A stretch of 64,000 nt of DNA from Haladaptatus halobius (lineage in GTDB: Archaea; Halobacteriota; Halobacteria; Halobacteriales; Haladaptataceae). The first letter of the stretch is position 1. Every line of letters starts with the position of its first letter. A program made the translations under genes and the position numbers. Positions 1 through 8,468 of the stretch are shown here, one piece after another. Where the stretch lies: assembly GCF_020618475.1 (NCBI RefSeq), contig NZ_CP085338.1, positions 491,416-555,415 on the forward strand, written 5' to 3'. The notes beneath the pieces are model-generated. The model worked only from the letters and a program-made list of their open reading frames with translations. It was not told where the DNA came from and ran no database searches.

Positions 1-32
1 AAGTCATATGCACCAAGTTATTAACATATTGT

Positions 33-1784
33 TCATCTGTATTCATCGGTTACGTCTTCGAGGTGCACTTCTCCTTCCGGAACGCGGTAGGCCGCGACGA
101 CGGTTCGATCGGCGTCAGGCGAGTTCACGGTCTTGTCAACAGCGTAGCCGACGTACGTGCAGTCATCGCGGGTGAATTCGACGATGGAGTAGCCCCAGTT
201 GTGGCTATCGAAGAACTCGATATGTGGATTCATTGCCGGAACAAGCCACGAAAACAACGGTTCGCTGATCTTGTTTCGCCACCCGCGGGTCAAGTGAAGC
301 GCTTCGGCGACGTTGAGCGAGGTGACGGCGGGAGTCATGAACTCGACGCCGCAGCGCTCGCCTTGGGCGACACCCTCGCCGCCCGTGATGCGACCAGGAT
401 AGGAAGTTTGCTGATATGCGGCGACATAACAATGGAGATCGCCGGTGAGCGTGACGAAGTTGTCCACGTCCGCAGCGGCAACCGTCTCAATGATACGCAT
501 ACGTTCGCGGGTATATCCGTCCCACCCTCCTTGAACCGGGTAAATTGAGAGCGGTCCAGACCCTAACCGAAATGGGACGGTCAGCACCTCGTCAGCCCAC
601 ACCGTCCACGTTGTCTCAGATCCGGTAATCGTGTCGATGAGCCACTCACGCTGCTCGGTGCCGAGCATGGTTCTTCCAGGGGGTTCGCGATGCGGGCCGA
701 CATTGTCGACTGTGGGGATGGCTTCGCGTGGTGGATCCCGGAAGAGCCGCTCGTCAGTCAAGATCAGCGTCACGAGATCACCAAACTTGAATGACCGCCA
801 GAGCTGAAACCGTTCTTGGAGTTTCTCGCCGTTCGGGTCGTAGTCAACGCGGGCAGGCATGAACTCCCACCATGCGTGCATCGCGTCGGCGATGAGTTTG
901 GTCATGAACTCCGGATCGTCACCACGTGGGTGGTCGCCGGCAGGTGCGTCAGTCTCCTTGTCCCAGTAGAGATCGTTGATCATCTCATGGTCGTCCCAAC
1001 CGGCGATAAGCGTGTGTGACTCCAACGCCTCCTGCAGGAACTGATCGCTGCGATACGTTCGATAGAGGTATCGATAGTCCTTGAGATCCCAGACACGGTG
1101 GTTGCCACTCGGTAGCGACTTCTCTCGATTGGGATAGTCGTAGGAGCCGAGACCTTTGAAATGGCCCGCATCGGACTCGTAGATGAAGTCGCCGACGTGA
1201 ATGAGGAAGTCCACATCCTCTGAGGCGGCGTGGTGGTATGCGGGGAAGTAGCCGTTGAGGAAATTCTGACAGGCGAGCACCGCAAACCGTATCGACTCCG
1301 GCGAGTCTTCTGGGTGTGGCAGCGTTCGACACCGGCCGATTCGAGAGGCGACGTCGCGGTAGATGAATCGGTAATGGTACTCCCGATCTGGATCAAGGTT
1401 CCCGTCGAGATCCACCTTCACCGTGTAATCGTGGGCTCGAATCTCCACTGTATCCGTGATTAGTCCGTTATAGACGATTTCCTCCATCCCCTCGTCGTGC
1501 GCCACCTGCACGGCGAGCGGTTCCCCTGCAGTGAACACATCGGGGGCGATGCGTGTCCAGAGGATCACACCTGTTGAGGTCGGTCCGCCGCTCGCCACTG
1601 ACTGTGGGAACGTTCCAGTCGGATCGGCCTGGGAGTCGAATTCGAATTCAGCCCCGCCGCCCGCGTCCATGGGATTGGTCGCCACTGCCAAGTCATGTGA
1701 GTCAAGTTCGGAGAGCAGTTCTGAATGGTCATCTTCTCCACGAGATGGCTCATCTCGTCCCTCCAAACCGAATCCGTTAGACAT
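33..1784 (-). CDS. phoD: PhoD-family alkaline phosphatase/phosphodiesterase
   Basis: A 583-residue protein of the PhoD metallophosphatase family, which hydrolyses phosphate mono- or diesters with a metal centre. An N-terminal PhoD-type Fn3-like domain (about residues 55-160, with FPQSVASGGPTSTGVILWTR) precedes the catalytic domain. Visible metal-binding and catalytic motifs are FAVLACQNF, HVGDFIYE, WDDHEMIND and LTGDLHCY. Bacterial PhoD is Tat-exported, but the first 50 residues here are acidic and show no twin-arginine signal, so the protein may be cytoplasmic or the true N-terminus may differ. It is monocistronic, with a mini-element and a pseudogene upstream. A second phosphatase of the PhoX family lies at 60.8-62.9 kb. 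The family assignment is firm; the substrate is not known. Confidence 0.92.
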   Translation of the reverse strand: MSNGFGLEGRDEPSRGEDDHSELLSELDSHDLAVATNPMDAGGGAEFEFDSQADPTGTFPQSVASGGPTSTGVILWTRIAPDVFTAGEPLAVQVAHDEGMEEIVYNGLITDTVEIRAHDYTVKVDLDGNLDPDREYHYRFIYRDVASRIGRCRTLPHPEDSPESIRFAVLACQNFLNGYFPAYHHAASEDVDFLIHVGDFIYESDAGHFKGLGSYDYPNREKSLPSGNHRVWDLKDYRYLYRTYRSDQFLQEALESHTLIAGWDDHEMINDLYWDKETDAPAGDHPRGDDPEFMTKLIADAMHAWWEFMPARVDYDPNGEKLQERFQLWRSFKFGDLVTLILTDERLFRDPPREAIPTVDNVGPHREPPGRTMLGTEQREWLIDTITGSETTWTVWADEVLTVPFRLGSGPLSIYPVQGGWDGYTRERMRIIETVAAADVDNFVTLTGDLHCYVAAYQQTSYPGRITGGEGVAQGERCGVEFMTPAVTSLNVAEALHLTRGWRNKISEPLFSWLVPAMNPHIEFFDSHNWGYSIVEFTRDDCTYVGYAVDKTVNSPDADRTVVAAYRVPEGEVHLEDVTDEYR

Positions 1785-1849
1785 GACTTCCGCCTCGTAA
1801 TGGAGCAGCTTTGCCGTTACGGCTATAATCTCTTCCTTTCACTCACGTC

Positions 1850-1905
1850 CAGTGACATCCTCCCACCGTAAACGGCGAGGTTTTAGCGCCTGCAATTAGA
1901 TAACT
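1850..1905 (-). repeat. Minimal IS605-type element (left plus right end)
   Basis: Read on the minus strand, this begins TTATCTAATTGCAGGCG, continues through a short hairpin around CCTCGCCGTTTACGG, and finishes with GGAGGATGTCAC. The same left-end motif occurs at about 6565, 7638 and 63515, and the same right end at about 54180. It looks like an IS1341/IS605-type element reduced to its two ends, or a solo fragment of one. Nothing coding lies inside. Confidence 0.6.
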
Positions 1906-2310
1906 ACGCGATAGTGAGTGAACGAATACCTGCTGGAACCCTCCCAACGCTTGTCCATCCAGTAGTGGTCCGACGAAGGATGTAACCGCCCCGAGTTCCT
2001 GCGACTACGTCACTGTCATCAAGGGCCGTCCAGACAAGAAGAATTCTTGCGGTTTTCCTGGATACGAGACGGATTCAAAGGAATCTCCGCCATCAGTCGA
2101 TTCGAACAGCGCCGCATCTGGCCCACGCTCGCCACCTCATGAGGGAGGAGGCGAACGGGCCGCTGCCGCATACAACCGCCCTCCGACAGCGAATGCTTCT
2201 CGGAAGTAGGTATGCTCGAGGTCAGCGTCAAGGTGCGTCCACGTTCGACCGGCATCACGCATGCGGTGAACCGCCTCGGGTCAAGGGCCGAGGCACGCTC
2301 GCTGTAATCC
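1904..2310 (-). pseudogene. Decayed BNR/propeller-repeat protein (C-terminal remnant)
   Basis: Conceptual minus-strand translation gives AGRTWTHLDADLEHTYFRE and LFESTDGGDSFESVSYPG, then, after a frame change near 2035, VWTALDDSDVVAGTRGG. Asp-box-like (S/T-x-D-x-G-x-T-W) segments of this kind are typical of BNR/sialidase-like or VPS10-like propellers. The fragment has an in-frame TGA near 2138, a frameshift and no start, so it is a relic. It ends next to the mini-element at 1850-1905, which suggests the insertion or a deletion at that junction removed part of the gene. Confidence 0.6.
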
Positions 2311-2328
2311 TGTAGAGTGATGGTTTGA

Positions 2329-2946
2329 CTAGCAGTCGTCTTCGGAATCGCCTTCAGACGATGATTCTGTCGATCCCGAGGACTTCGTTTCTTCGCTACT
2401 CTGGGTATTGCCGTCATCAGGCTCATTACTTTCATCCGAAGATCCACTGTTCGAATCACCATCGTCGGATTCATCAGTCGTCGTCGAGTCGTCGTTTCCG
2501 TTCTCTTCGGTGGTGGTCGTGGTAGTGGTCATCACGGGAGTTTCTTCACTCATTACGACCATTTCTCCATCAGCTGTCAGGAGTGCGACAATATCTGTCT
2601 CGTCATTTCGAAGGACACTTCCCTCATAGTCAAACGTCACATCGGCATCTGCCATTTCTTCCGCGCCTGTTGCAACTGTCAGCGTTTCTCCCGCTGGGAT
2701 TACAACATCATTCCCGAGTGGTCTCCTCTGGTTAGTGCCGTCATTTCCGTATTCGAACGCGACAATATACCCAGAGATATCAGCATCCTCACTTCCACTG
2801 TTCACGAAAACAACGTATTCTCCTTCGTAATTGACCTCTTGAATCCCGATGTTGAGATTTGATTGTCCGAATACCTGTGTTGTGCCGACCCCAATCGCCG
2901 CTACTGCTGCCATTGAGCTCAATATCTTTCTTCGAGCCGTTTGCAT
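2329..2946 (-). CDS. Secreted lamin-tail-like domain protein with acidic low-complexity tail
   Basis: A 205-residue exported protein. Residues 1-28 form a signal peptide (basic start, hydrophobic core ending near TTQVFGQS). Residues about 30-135 resemble a lamin-tail (LTD) beta-sandwich, with the hallmark pattern NYEGEYVVFVNSGSEDADISG. The tail from about residue 140 is a T-run followed by Ser/Asp/Glu-rich low complexity ending in a cysteine. In haloarchaea such tails act as extended acidic linkers. LTD domains often accompany secreted nucleases or surface proteins, but no catalytic domain is present here. The domain assignment is moderate and the function unknown. Confidence 0.75.
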   Translation of the reverse strand: MQTARRKILSSMAAVAAIGVGTTQVFGQSNLNIGIQEVNYEGEYVVFVNSGSEDADISGYIVAFEYGNDGTNQRRPLGNDVVIPAGETLTVATGAEEMADADVTFDYEGSVLRNDETDIVALLTADGEMVVMSEETPVMTTTTTTTEENGNDDSTTTDESDDGDSNSGSSDESNEPDDGNTQSSEETKSSGSTESSSEGDSEDDC

Positions 2947-3164
2947 AACCAGGAGAATTATTCGATTGTACTATAATAAATGTTCGTAATGGATTTATTA
3001 TCTTGTGTTCATCTACCATCGTATGGACGAAGACAGTCGCGCCATCCTTCCCAAATCGCATAGCAGTCTGTAGAACGTTGCTCTCCCTCATCTGATGGTC
3101 GACTTTGTCCCCCTTTTCCATTACTCTGAAGAGTCTGTCGTACAGTGAAAGTAAACGAAGACGG

Positions 3165-3240
3165 ACACTGTATCCCCTCCCTCCTCGCTCGCTCGTTGAG
3201 GAAGGAGGCTTAGCGTCTTGCACCGCACAAGTTAAAGACA
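3165..3240 (-). repeat. Solo IS605-type left-end-like sequence
   Basis: Read on the minus strand, this carries GCAAGACGCTAAGCCTCC, then a hairpin region CTTCCTCAACGAGCGAG and GGGGATAC. It resembles the left ends at 7640-7690 and 9290-9350. I found no matching right end or transposase nearby, so it appears to be an orphan end. Confidence 0.4.
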
Positions 3241-3389
3241 ATGGCAAGCCTTGTAGCGAGCGCGAATCACGTGTGAGTCTGCTCTACTCCCAAACTGATT
3301 TTATCTGCGCCGGCGATGGGTGCCGGTGCACAAATGAGGTGTTGGATGATGGAGCTGTGCCGAACCAATGCGTCGGCGAGGTGAGTTAC

Positions 3390-3881
3390 ATGCACCAGGT
3401 AATTTACGCACTCGTGGAAGCATCGACTGAAGATACTGCACTTGCATGCGGAAAAGCGGTGTTCGACCGACTTATCGGAGCAGGCCCCGATAATGCTGCC
3501 ATCTTTGACTACTACGTCACGTTTGACGACGAGCGGTCATCCGTTGCAGGGAAGGCTCGATGCGGCGAACTCCCGGTCGTCGCACCGGTCGACTCCGACG
3601 AAGGAACGGAACTCCTCGACCGTGGCTGGGAGGCAATCAGTCAGGAGTTCAAACGCAATCTCGAACGGGTGAGAACGGCGGTCAACGAGTTCAGTACAGA
3701 CGAACTCATGCACGACAAAGATCTCGCCCGCCACGCCTGCTACAATCTCGGCGCATATCGTGGGCCGCCGCTCTACCTATACACCGAATTCGGCGACGCA
3801 ATTCGCAATCGTGAACACCTTGATCACGTGCTCGATGCCGATGAGCAGGTGTGGATCATCCCGGCGGACGTCCACTACTAA
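3390..3881 (+). CDS. Uncharacterised haloarchaeal protein, 163 aa
   Basis: I chose the ATG at 3390 (MHQVIYALVEASTEDTAL) because the frame upstream runs through an IS-end-like repeat and a low-quality N-terminus. The 163-residue soluble protein is acidic, with a mixed alpha/beta pattern and recognisable segments FDYYVTFDDERS, HACYNLGAYRGPP and EQVWIIPADVHY. The regular helix pattern and acidic composition suggest a real gene. There are no membrane segments or catalytic motifs that I can name, and I cannot assign a function. It stands alone, convergent with the SDR gene at 3926. Confidence 0.6.
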   Translation: MHQVIYALVEASTEDTALACGKAVFDRLIGAGPDNAAIFDYYVTFDDERSSVAGKARCGELPVVAPVDSDEGTELLDRGWEAISQEFKRNLERVRTAVNEFSTDELMHDKDLARHACYNLGAYRGPPLYLYTEFGDAIRNREHLDHVLDADEQVWIIPADVHY

Positions 3882-3925
3882 TATAGGATTGATAAGGAGC
3901 GAGACACTAGGAGAGCCTGCGGCGT

Positions 3926-4630
3926 CTATACGGACGCTGTAAGGCCACCATCGACACGGATGTTCTGTCCGGTGATATAACTTGAAGCAGGCGAGAGAAG
4001 GTATGCGACTGCGTCTGCAACCTCTGCGGTTTGTGCTGGTCGTCCCATCGGGATTCGCTTTCTCGTTTCCTCATCTACGTCGTAACTATCGACGAACCCG
4101 GGCTGAACCGTGTTCATCCGAATTCTGTCTGCTGCGTATTGGTCGGCGTAGAGTTTGGTAAAACTCCCGAGTCCAGCCCGAAGCACCGATGATACGGGGA
4201 ACTCACTCGACGGCTCGAATGCCGAGAATGTAGAGATGTTCAGAATCGACCCGTGGCCTTGTTTTTCCATGATGGGTGTGACGAGTCGCGCCATACGGAT
4301 AGTATTCAACAGAACGAGGTCTAACCCCGCGTGCCACTCCTCATCAGAGATTTCGAGGAGGTCGCCAGACGCCGGATGGCCTGTGTTGTTCACCACCGCG
4401 TCGAGACGACCGTAGCGCTCGTACGTCGTCTCAACGAGTGCCGCCAAGTCATCAGTATTTGTCACTGATCCTTCAAACCCATCTCCGCCGAGTTCGTTCG
4501 CAACCTCCACGGCGCTCCCCGACCGTGACAACAGAACCGGTGTGTATCCATCCTCAGTCAGTCGTCGTGCACAGGCCTCTCCGATACCGCTTCCTGCTGC
4601 TGTCACCACTGCTACTTTATCATCAGCCAT
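3926..4630 (-). CDS. SDR-family oxidoreductase (atypical active site)
   Basis: A 234-residue short-chain dehydrogenase/reductase. The start at 4630 (MADDKVAVVTAAGSGIGEA) puts the dinucleotide-binding TAAGSGIG motif in its normal N-terminal place. NNTGHPAS (the NNAG equivalent) and the C-terminal YITGQNIRVDGG are typical of 3-oxoacyl-ACP-reductase-like members. The usual catalytic YxxxK is not recognisable: the position reads SEFPVSSVLRAGLGSFTK, so Tyr is apparently Phe and the Lys is missing. This occurs in divergent SDR subgroups whose chemistry is uncertain. It is divergent from the MFS transporter at 4829, about 200 bp away. Confidence 0.88.
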   Translation of the reverse strand: MADDKVAVVTAAGSGIGEACARRLTEDGYTPVLLSRSGSAVEVANELGGDGFEGSVTNTDDLAALVETTYERYGRLDAVVNNTGHPASGDLLEISDEEWHAGLDLVLLNTIRMARLVTPIMEKQGHGSILNISTFSAFEPSSEFPVSSVLRAGLGSFTKLYADQYAADRIRMNTVQPGFVDSYDVDEETRKRIPMGRPAQTAEVADAVAYLLSPASSYITGQNIRVDGGLTASV

Positions 4631-4828
4631 TATACAACGACTAGCATGGTCACGTGCATAAAAACACTGCAACGCACACCTATTGCAGGTTCTTTCCTCA
4701 TCGCTGTTCTAGATCTGTTCGTGTCGATTCCGGGGTGCAGACTGAGAGTCAAGTAGTCACCTCAATGAGGAGAATACCGACACTGCCGCAAACACAATTC
4801 TCATTGAGTAACAGAGAGAAATGAATAT

Positions 4829-6085
4829 GTGTCGCGCTCAATCCGCCAGAGAATGTTCTCCGTTTCAAATCCCCGTGAGGTATGGCTCATCACGGTTGCC
4901 CACGCCGTCAATGAGTTCTATAGCGTCGCACTTCCACCAATTCTGCCGTTATTGGTAAACGACTTCGCTATTTCATACGGAGAGGCAGGAGCACTACTCA
5001 CGGTCTTTTTCGCCACGTACTCGATCTTCCAATTACCTGCGGGCGTTCTCGCAGATCGAATTGGCCAGCGATGGCTCCTTGCCGCCGGGATGATCGTGTT
5101 AGCCACAGGCGTTCTCGTTGCTGCTGGAGCGCAGAACTATGGGACCCTTGTTATCGCCGAAATCATCGCTGGCGTCGGCGGTAGCACCTATCACCCAGCG
5201 GGGATGTCATTGATCAGTGACCTAGAGAGTGGCGATACTGAAGGAAAGGCAATGGGAATCCACGGTCTCGGCGGTGTCGTCGGAACCGCTCTCGCCCCAG
5301 CACTTGTCGGCGGCCTTGCGGCGCTTGTTGACTGGCGACTTGCCCTCACTGTCAGCGCAGCCGTTGGCATCGTCTACGCGCTTATCTTCCTCACTTTGTT
5401 CCACGACATCGATTCCACAGAGAGTACGCCTGTGATCGAATCCGACGGGGGAACTGACCCAAACGGGATCTCTGAGAAGACTACAGGCGACTCACCGAGT
5501 CGATGGTCAAATCCTACTGCGCTCATCTCAGTACCACTTGAGCGCTGGGTCGCGGTGCTGTTTCTCGCTAATCTCGCCATTGCAACCGAACTTGGTGCAG
5601 TTCGTACGTTCATCACTTCCTACCTCGTCGAACACATAGGACTGACCGCCACTATCGCCAACGGAATTTTCTTCATAATGCTCGTTGGGGCGGGTATCTC
5701 ATCGCTCGGTGCAGGTACCCTCGCAGATGCCGTAGATCGACGAATGCTTGGCTTCGTAGCGATGGCGATTTCGACGGTTATCTTGGGTGCAACTGTACTT
5801 GTTCCACCGATCCCGATTGCACTGTTCATATGGTTCTTTTTGCTTGGTATTGTGATGTGGGCAGCTCTACCGACGATGAACGCGATCACGTCAGAATATT
5901 CTGAACGGTCATTTAGTGGGAGCCTCTTCGGTGTGATGCTAACAGCGGGATCGCTCGGCGGAGCGGTGGGACCACTGCTATTTGGCATCGTCGCCGAGCG
6001 ATTCGGTATGGGCGCGGCATTTCCGTTTGTAGCGAGTGTAAGTGCGGTCGGCGCCATCGCTTTCCTCGCAATGCGGCGCATGTGA
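4829..6085 (+). CDS. Major facilitator superfamily transporter
   Basis: A 418-residue, 12-helix MFS permease. It has the motif-A-like loop AGVLADRIGQRW between TM2 and TM3, a central hydrophilic loop (about residues 200-235, with STPVIESDGGTDPNG) and a second loop copy GTLADAVDRRMLG. The fold resembles drug or fosmidomycin-resistance-type exporters; the substrate is unknown. The frame opens with GTG at 4829, and ATG at 4853 (MFSVSNPREVW) is an equally plausible start. It ends 50 bp before the right end of an IS605-like element. Confidence 0.88.
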   Translation: MSRSIRQRMFSVSNPREVWLITVAHAVNEFYSVALPPILPLLVNDFAISYGEAGALLTVFFATYSIFQLPAGVLADRIGQRWLLAAGMIVLATGVLVAAGAQNYGTLVIAEIIAGVGGSTYHPAGMSLISDLESGDTEGKAMGIHGLGGVVGTALAPALVGGLAALVDWRLALTVSAAVGIVYALIFLTLFHDIDSTESTPVIESDGGTDPNGISEKTTGDSPSRWSNPTALISVPLERWVAVLFLANLAIATELGAVRTFITSYLVEHIGLTATIANGIFFIMLVGAGISSLGAGTLADAVDRRMLGFVAMAISTVILGATVLVPPIPIALFIWFFLLGIVMWAALPTMNAITSEYSERSFSGSLFGVMLTAGSLGGAVGPLLFGIVAERFGMGAAFPFVASVSAVGAIAFLAMRRM

Positions 6086-6134
6086 TGGTGCAAAAGCACT
6101 TCTCGAAATCTACTCCACAGTTAGTATACGGCCA

Positions 6135-6566
6135 GTGAACTACTCCGCCCTACCGCGTTCGGGGCTACCCGCCCCTCACTTGGTGCGGACGGAGCTTCCT
6201 GTTTCTATGTCGGAACGTGCAGAAAGCGTTTCCACAGCGTTCACAAGAGCGAAGCTCTTGTGCGGCCCATCAGAACCGTCGGTTCTGAGGACGGTTCCAG
6301 ACTCCGCAGGCGATTTCCCTTGACAGGCGGTTTGGAGTGTCCCACTCCTACCGGCTGGACACTCGACTGGCGCGACTAGTGCATGCGTGTTCTTGCATTC
6401 AAACACCGGACGTATTGCAGTGAGCGTCTTACTACCCCGGGCGCCAGCGACGGTAGTAAGGCTATGGCGGACAGTGGAAGTGACCAAAGACGGCGGGTGT
6501 ATCCCCCCTACTTGCTCCCTTCGGTCGTTCCTTGAGGAAGGGGTCTTACCCGCCTGCAATTCAGAT
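6135..6566 (-). mobile_element. tnpB-less IS605-like element (element C)
   Basis: Minus-strand reading: left end TTATCTGAATTGCAGGCG followed by a long hairpin (CCCCTTCCTCAAGG to GTAGGGGG), then an internal region with several perfect hairpins (CTTACTACC/GGTAGTAAG; GTGTCC/GGACAC; AGAACCGTCGGTTCT; CACAAGAGCTTCGCTCTTGTG), then right end GGCGGAGTAGTTCAC. The ends match the other elements in this window. There is no transposase frame, so it must move, if at all, with help from elsewhere. The internal hairpins suggest a structured RNA rather than protein coding. Confidence 0.65.
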
Positions 6567-6596
6567 AACGTTCGATAATCGCCCCGCCAGTAAATT

Positions 6597-6641
6597 GGGA
6601 ATTTTTCGGCCCCGAAGGGGTGCAGGGCGCTCGATAGAAGC
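6597..6641 (+). repeat. Dispersed repeat, copy 1 (upstream of ArdC-like gene)
   Basis: GAATTTTTCGGCCCC followed by a short hairpin (GGCCCC/GGGG) and GCAGGGCGCTCGATAGAA lies about 20 bp before the ArdC-like start. A near-identical copy is at 31123-31166. Its position suggests it could be part of a leader or promoter region. Confidence 0.5.
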
Positions 6642-6658
6642 GTCCGTTTCGAAAACCA

Positions 6659-7594
6659 ATGACTTCGAGTACCAACCCTGCGGTGTCGTTTGACGACTCC
6701 GACACCCGACGTGACGAGATGCACAGGACGATCGAACGATGGATCGATGACCTCACCGCCTTGACTGACGAGGCGAGAGCGAGTCAACAGTTCCAGGACT
6801 GGTTGGATGTCCAATCGAAGTTCCACGATTATTCCCATCGAAACACGCTCTTGATTACCCTTCAGTGCCCGAACGCGACGAAGGTTGCTGGGTACAATAC
6901 GTGGCGAACCGAGTTCGACCGGCACGTCCAGGAAGGCGAGAACGGAATTTGGATCTGGGCTCCGATCATCACGCAGCAGTGTCCCGAGTGTGAGAATTCA
7001 CCGAGCTACCACGAGCACAGCGATTGCACATACGACGAATTGCCACCTGAAGCGTGGTCGAAAGGACTGGTCGGATTCAGACCCACTGCCGTCTTCGATA
7101 TCTCCCAGACGGAGGGTGAACCGCTTCCCGAGTTGGAGACCGCGGCAACAGGAAACGCTGAGGATCTCGTGCCCGTCCTCCAAGACGCAGCCGGTGATCT
7201 CGGTATGACGGTTCGCATCGTTGACGCTGACGACTGGGAACACGGAGAAGCGAAGGGTGTCTGCAAACATCGGAGTCTATACGACCTCCAGCCAGTTGTG
7301 GAGGTGAAAGCTCGGGCAAATCACGCGGATCTCGCTGTGACCCTCATCCACGAATACGCCCACACATTGCTCCACTTCGATGTTGACGACGATTGTGAGC
7401 GGTCAAAACGCGAAGTTGAGGCGGAAGCCGTCGCGTACATCGTCGGTCGATACGTCGGGTTGGATACGAGTGGCTCAGCGTTCTACCTCGCAGCGTGGCA
7501 GGACGACGATTCGGATGCGATTCACGATCGACTTGGACGAATCCGTAGGACGGCAGCGAAGATTATCGAGGAAGTCGAACAGAGAAGGGAGTGA
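6659..7594 (+). CDS. ArdC-like protein with zinc-metallopeptidase motif
   Basis: A 311-residue protein. The N-terminal half (about residues 20-140; FHDYSHRNTLLITLQCPNAT, YNTWRTEFDR) resembles the ArdC-type ssDNA-binding domain found on plasmids. A CPEC...C segment (about residues 105-120) could bind zinc. The C-terminal half has the gluzincin motif HEYAHTLLH (about residue 226), with a downstream EAEAVAYIVG supplying the third ligand, as in ImmA/IrrE-like and ArdC metallopeptidases. Known ArdC proteins protect incoming plasmid DNA from restriction; that role here is inference. The gene sits between two inverted IS605-like elements (6135-6566 and 7638-7888), as if carried as cargo. Confidence 0.85.
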   Translation: MTSSTNPAVSFDDSDTRRDEMHRTIERWIDDLTALTDEARASQQFQDWLDVQSKFHDYSHRNTLLITLQCPNATKVAGYNTWRTEFDRHVQEGENGIWIWAPIITQQCPECENSPSYHEHSDCTYDELPPEAWSKGLVGFRPTAVFDISQTEGEPLPELETAATGNAEDLVPVLQDAAGDLGMTVRIVDADDWEHGEAKGVCKHRSLYDLQPVVEVKARANHADLAVTLIHEYAHTLLHFDVDDDCERSKREVEAEAVAYIVGRYVGLDTSGSAFYLAAWQDDDSDAIHDRLGRIRRTAAKIIEEVEQRRE

Positions 7595-7637
7595 GTTTGG
7601 AACCGTCGGATTCGAGCGCCGAATGAGGCTTTATCTG

Positions 7638-7888
7638 GATTGCAGGCGGGTAAGATCCCTTCCTCAACGAACGAAGCGTGATAGTAGAAGAGTTGAAAAC
7701 TCAAATCCTCGCACGCACTGCGCAGTGCGGACAAGTAGGCATGGGACGGGCCGAATCCACGCCTTTGGAGATTGAGACCGCTATGGATTCCCGGTGAATC
7801 TGCAAGTCTTATCGGTGAACGAGGAAGCCCCCACCTCAAGAAGCAAGGGGGTGAGTACCCCCGAGCGCGGTAGGTGGGGGTAGTTCAC
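7638..7888 (+). mobile_element. tnpB-less IS605-like element or relic (element D)
   Basis: The left end GATTGCAGGCGGGTAAGATC is preceded by TTATCTG and followed by CCCTTCCTCAACG. The right end runs from GAAGCCCCCACC to GGTGGGGGTAGTTCAC. The ends mirror those of the element at 6135-6566 but in opposite orientation. The 150-bp interior contains a short palindrome (GCACTGCGCAGTGC) and a possible relic of a TnpB C-terminus (VLSVNEEAP in one frame). Confidence 0.6.
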
Positions 7889-7905
7889 CACCGCGCCCAT
7901 TCTCG

Positions 7906-8142
7906 CTATTCAGGTCGATAATCCGTCAGCCGAAGCTTCCCCTCAACCTCATAGATGTGGCCTCGCATGTAGAGCCATTCGATGATATCTTCGGCCGCGG
8001 GTTGCTCAAGCTCCTCACGGTCCTTGAGGATCGCGTACGCGTGCTCGTACGTGAGCTCTCCCTCACTTGGGAGTTCGCTCGCGAGTGCATCAAGCGATTC
8101 TTGCGCAAGTGGTGTGAGTGGCGGTCGCCGATTCGAGATCAT
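7906..8142 (-). CDS. Small acidic helical protein (paralogue of 10018 gene)
   Basis: A 78-residue protein starting at 8142 (MISNRRPPLTPLAQESLDA). It shares its whole plan with the 75-residue product at 10018-10245: a PL(T/S)P start, an acidic (S/F)TYE(H/Q)A helix, then GYLYEV/GHIYEV and a C-terminal LR(I/L)T strand. This helix-turn-helix-strand pattern resembles a small winged-helix-like module, but no DNA-binding residues stand out. Its stop lies about 20 bp beyond the right end of element D, which faces it. Confidence 0.65.
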   Translation of the reverse strand: MISNRRPPLTPLAQESLDALASELPSEGELTYEHAYAILKDREELEQPAAEDIIEWLYMRGHIYEVEGKLRLTDYRPE

Positions 8143-8218
8143 AGATATAATCAAAGATGAGCACTGATAACGTAAATCCTCGGGACAAAACGCACGTTCG
8201 TCTCTGTGGTGGTTGTGA

Positions 8219-8288
8219 TGATGTAAGGGGAACACACGGCGTGGTAGGATGGGTAGGGGCACAGAATCCACGCCGTGCACTGGGTTAC
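8219..8288 (+). repeat. Hairpin-forming repeat, copy 1 (possible small RNA)
   Basis: About 70 bp with a perfect 10-bp stem, CACGGCGTGG with CCACGCCGTG, enclosing about 25 nt. A second copy lies at 13270-13337 in the same orientation. The loop-side block GCACAGAATCCAC is conserved between copies. It may be a small structured RNA or a regulatory repeat; there is no coding explanation. Confidence 0.5.
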
Positions 8289-8468
8289 TCATTGCTGTGA
8301 AGCATAGGGTGATAGAGATAGGTGGTGGGTGCTTCTACTGCCTAACGCTCGTCGTGCGTTAGTGACACAATCACAACATTTTTCCTGAGTATCCCAATGT
8401 AAAATTCACTGTTTTTCATCGCCAATAAGTATAGTAGCCCTCACTCAGTAGTATGATATTGAGTACCA

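Noticed and set aside
2019..2474. A 151-codon minus-strand frame
   Set aside because: It is a wrong-frame reading of the BNR relic and of the lamin-tail gene; the other frames show the recognisable protein.
6176..6925. A 249-codon open frame on the minus strand spanning element C and the ArdC-like gene
   Set aside because: It runs through the IS-like ends and antisense to the clearly coding ArdC-like gene; no family signature. The GC-rich repeats keep the frame open.
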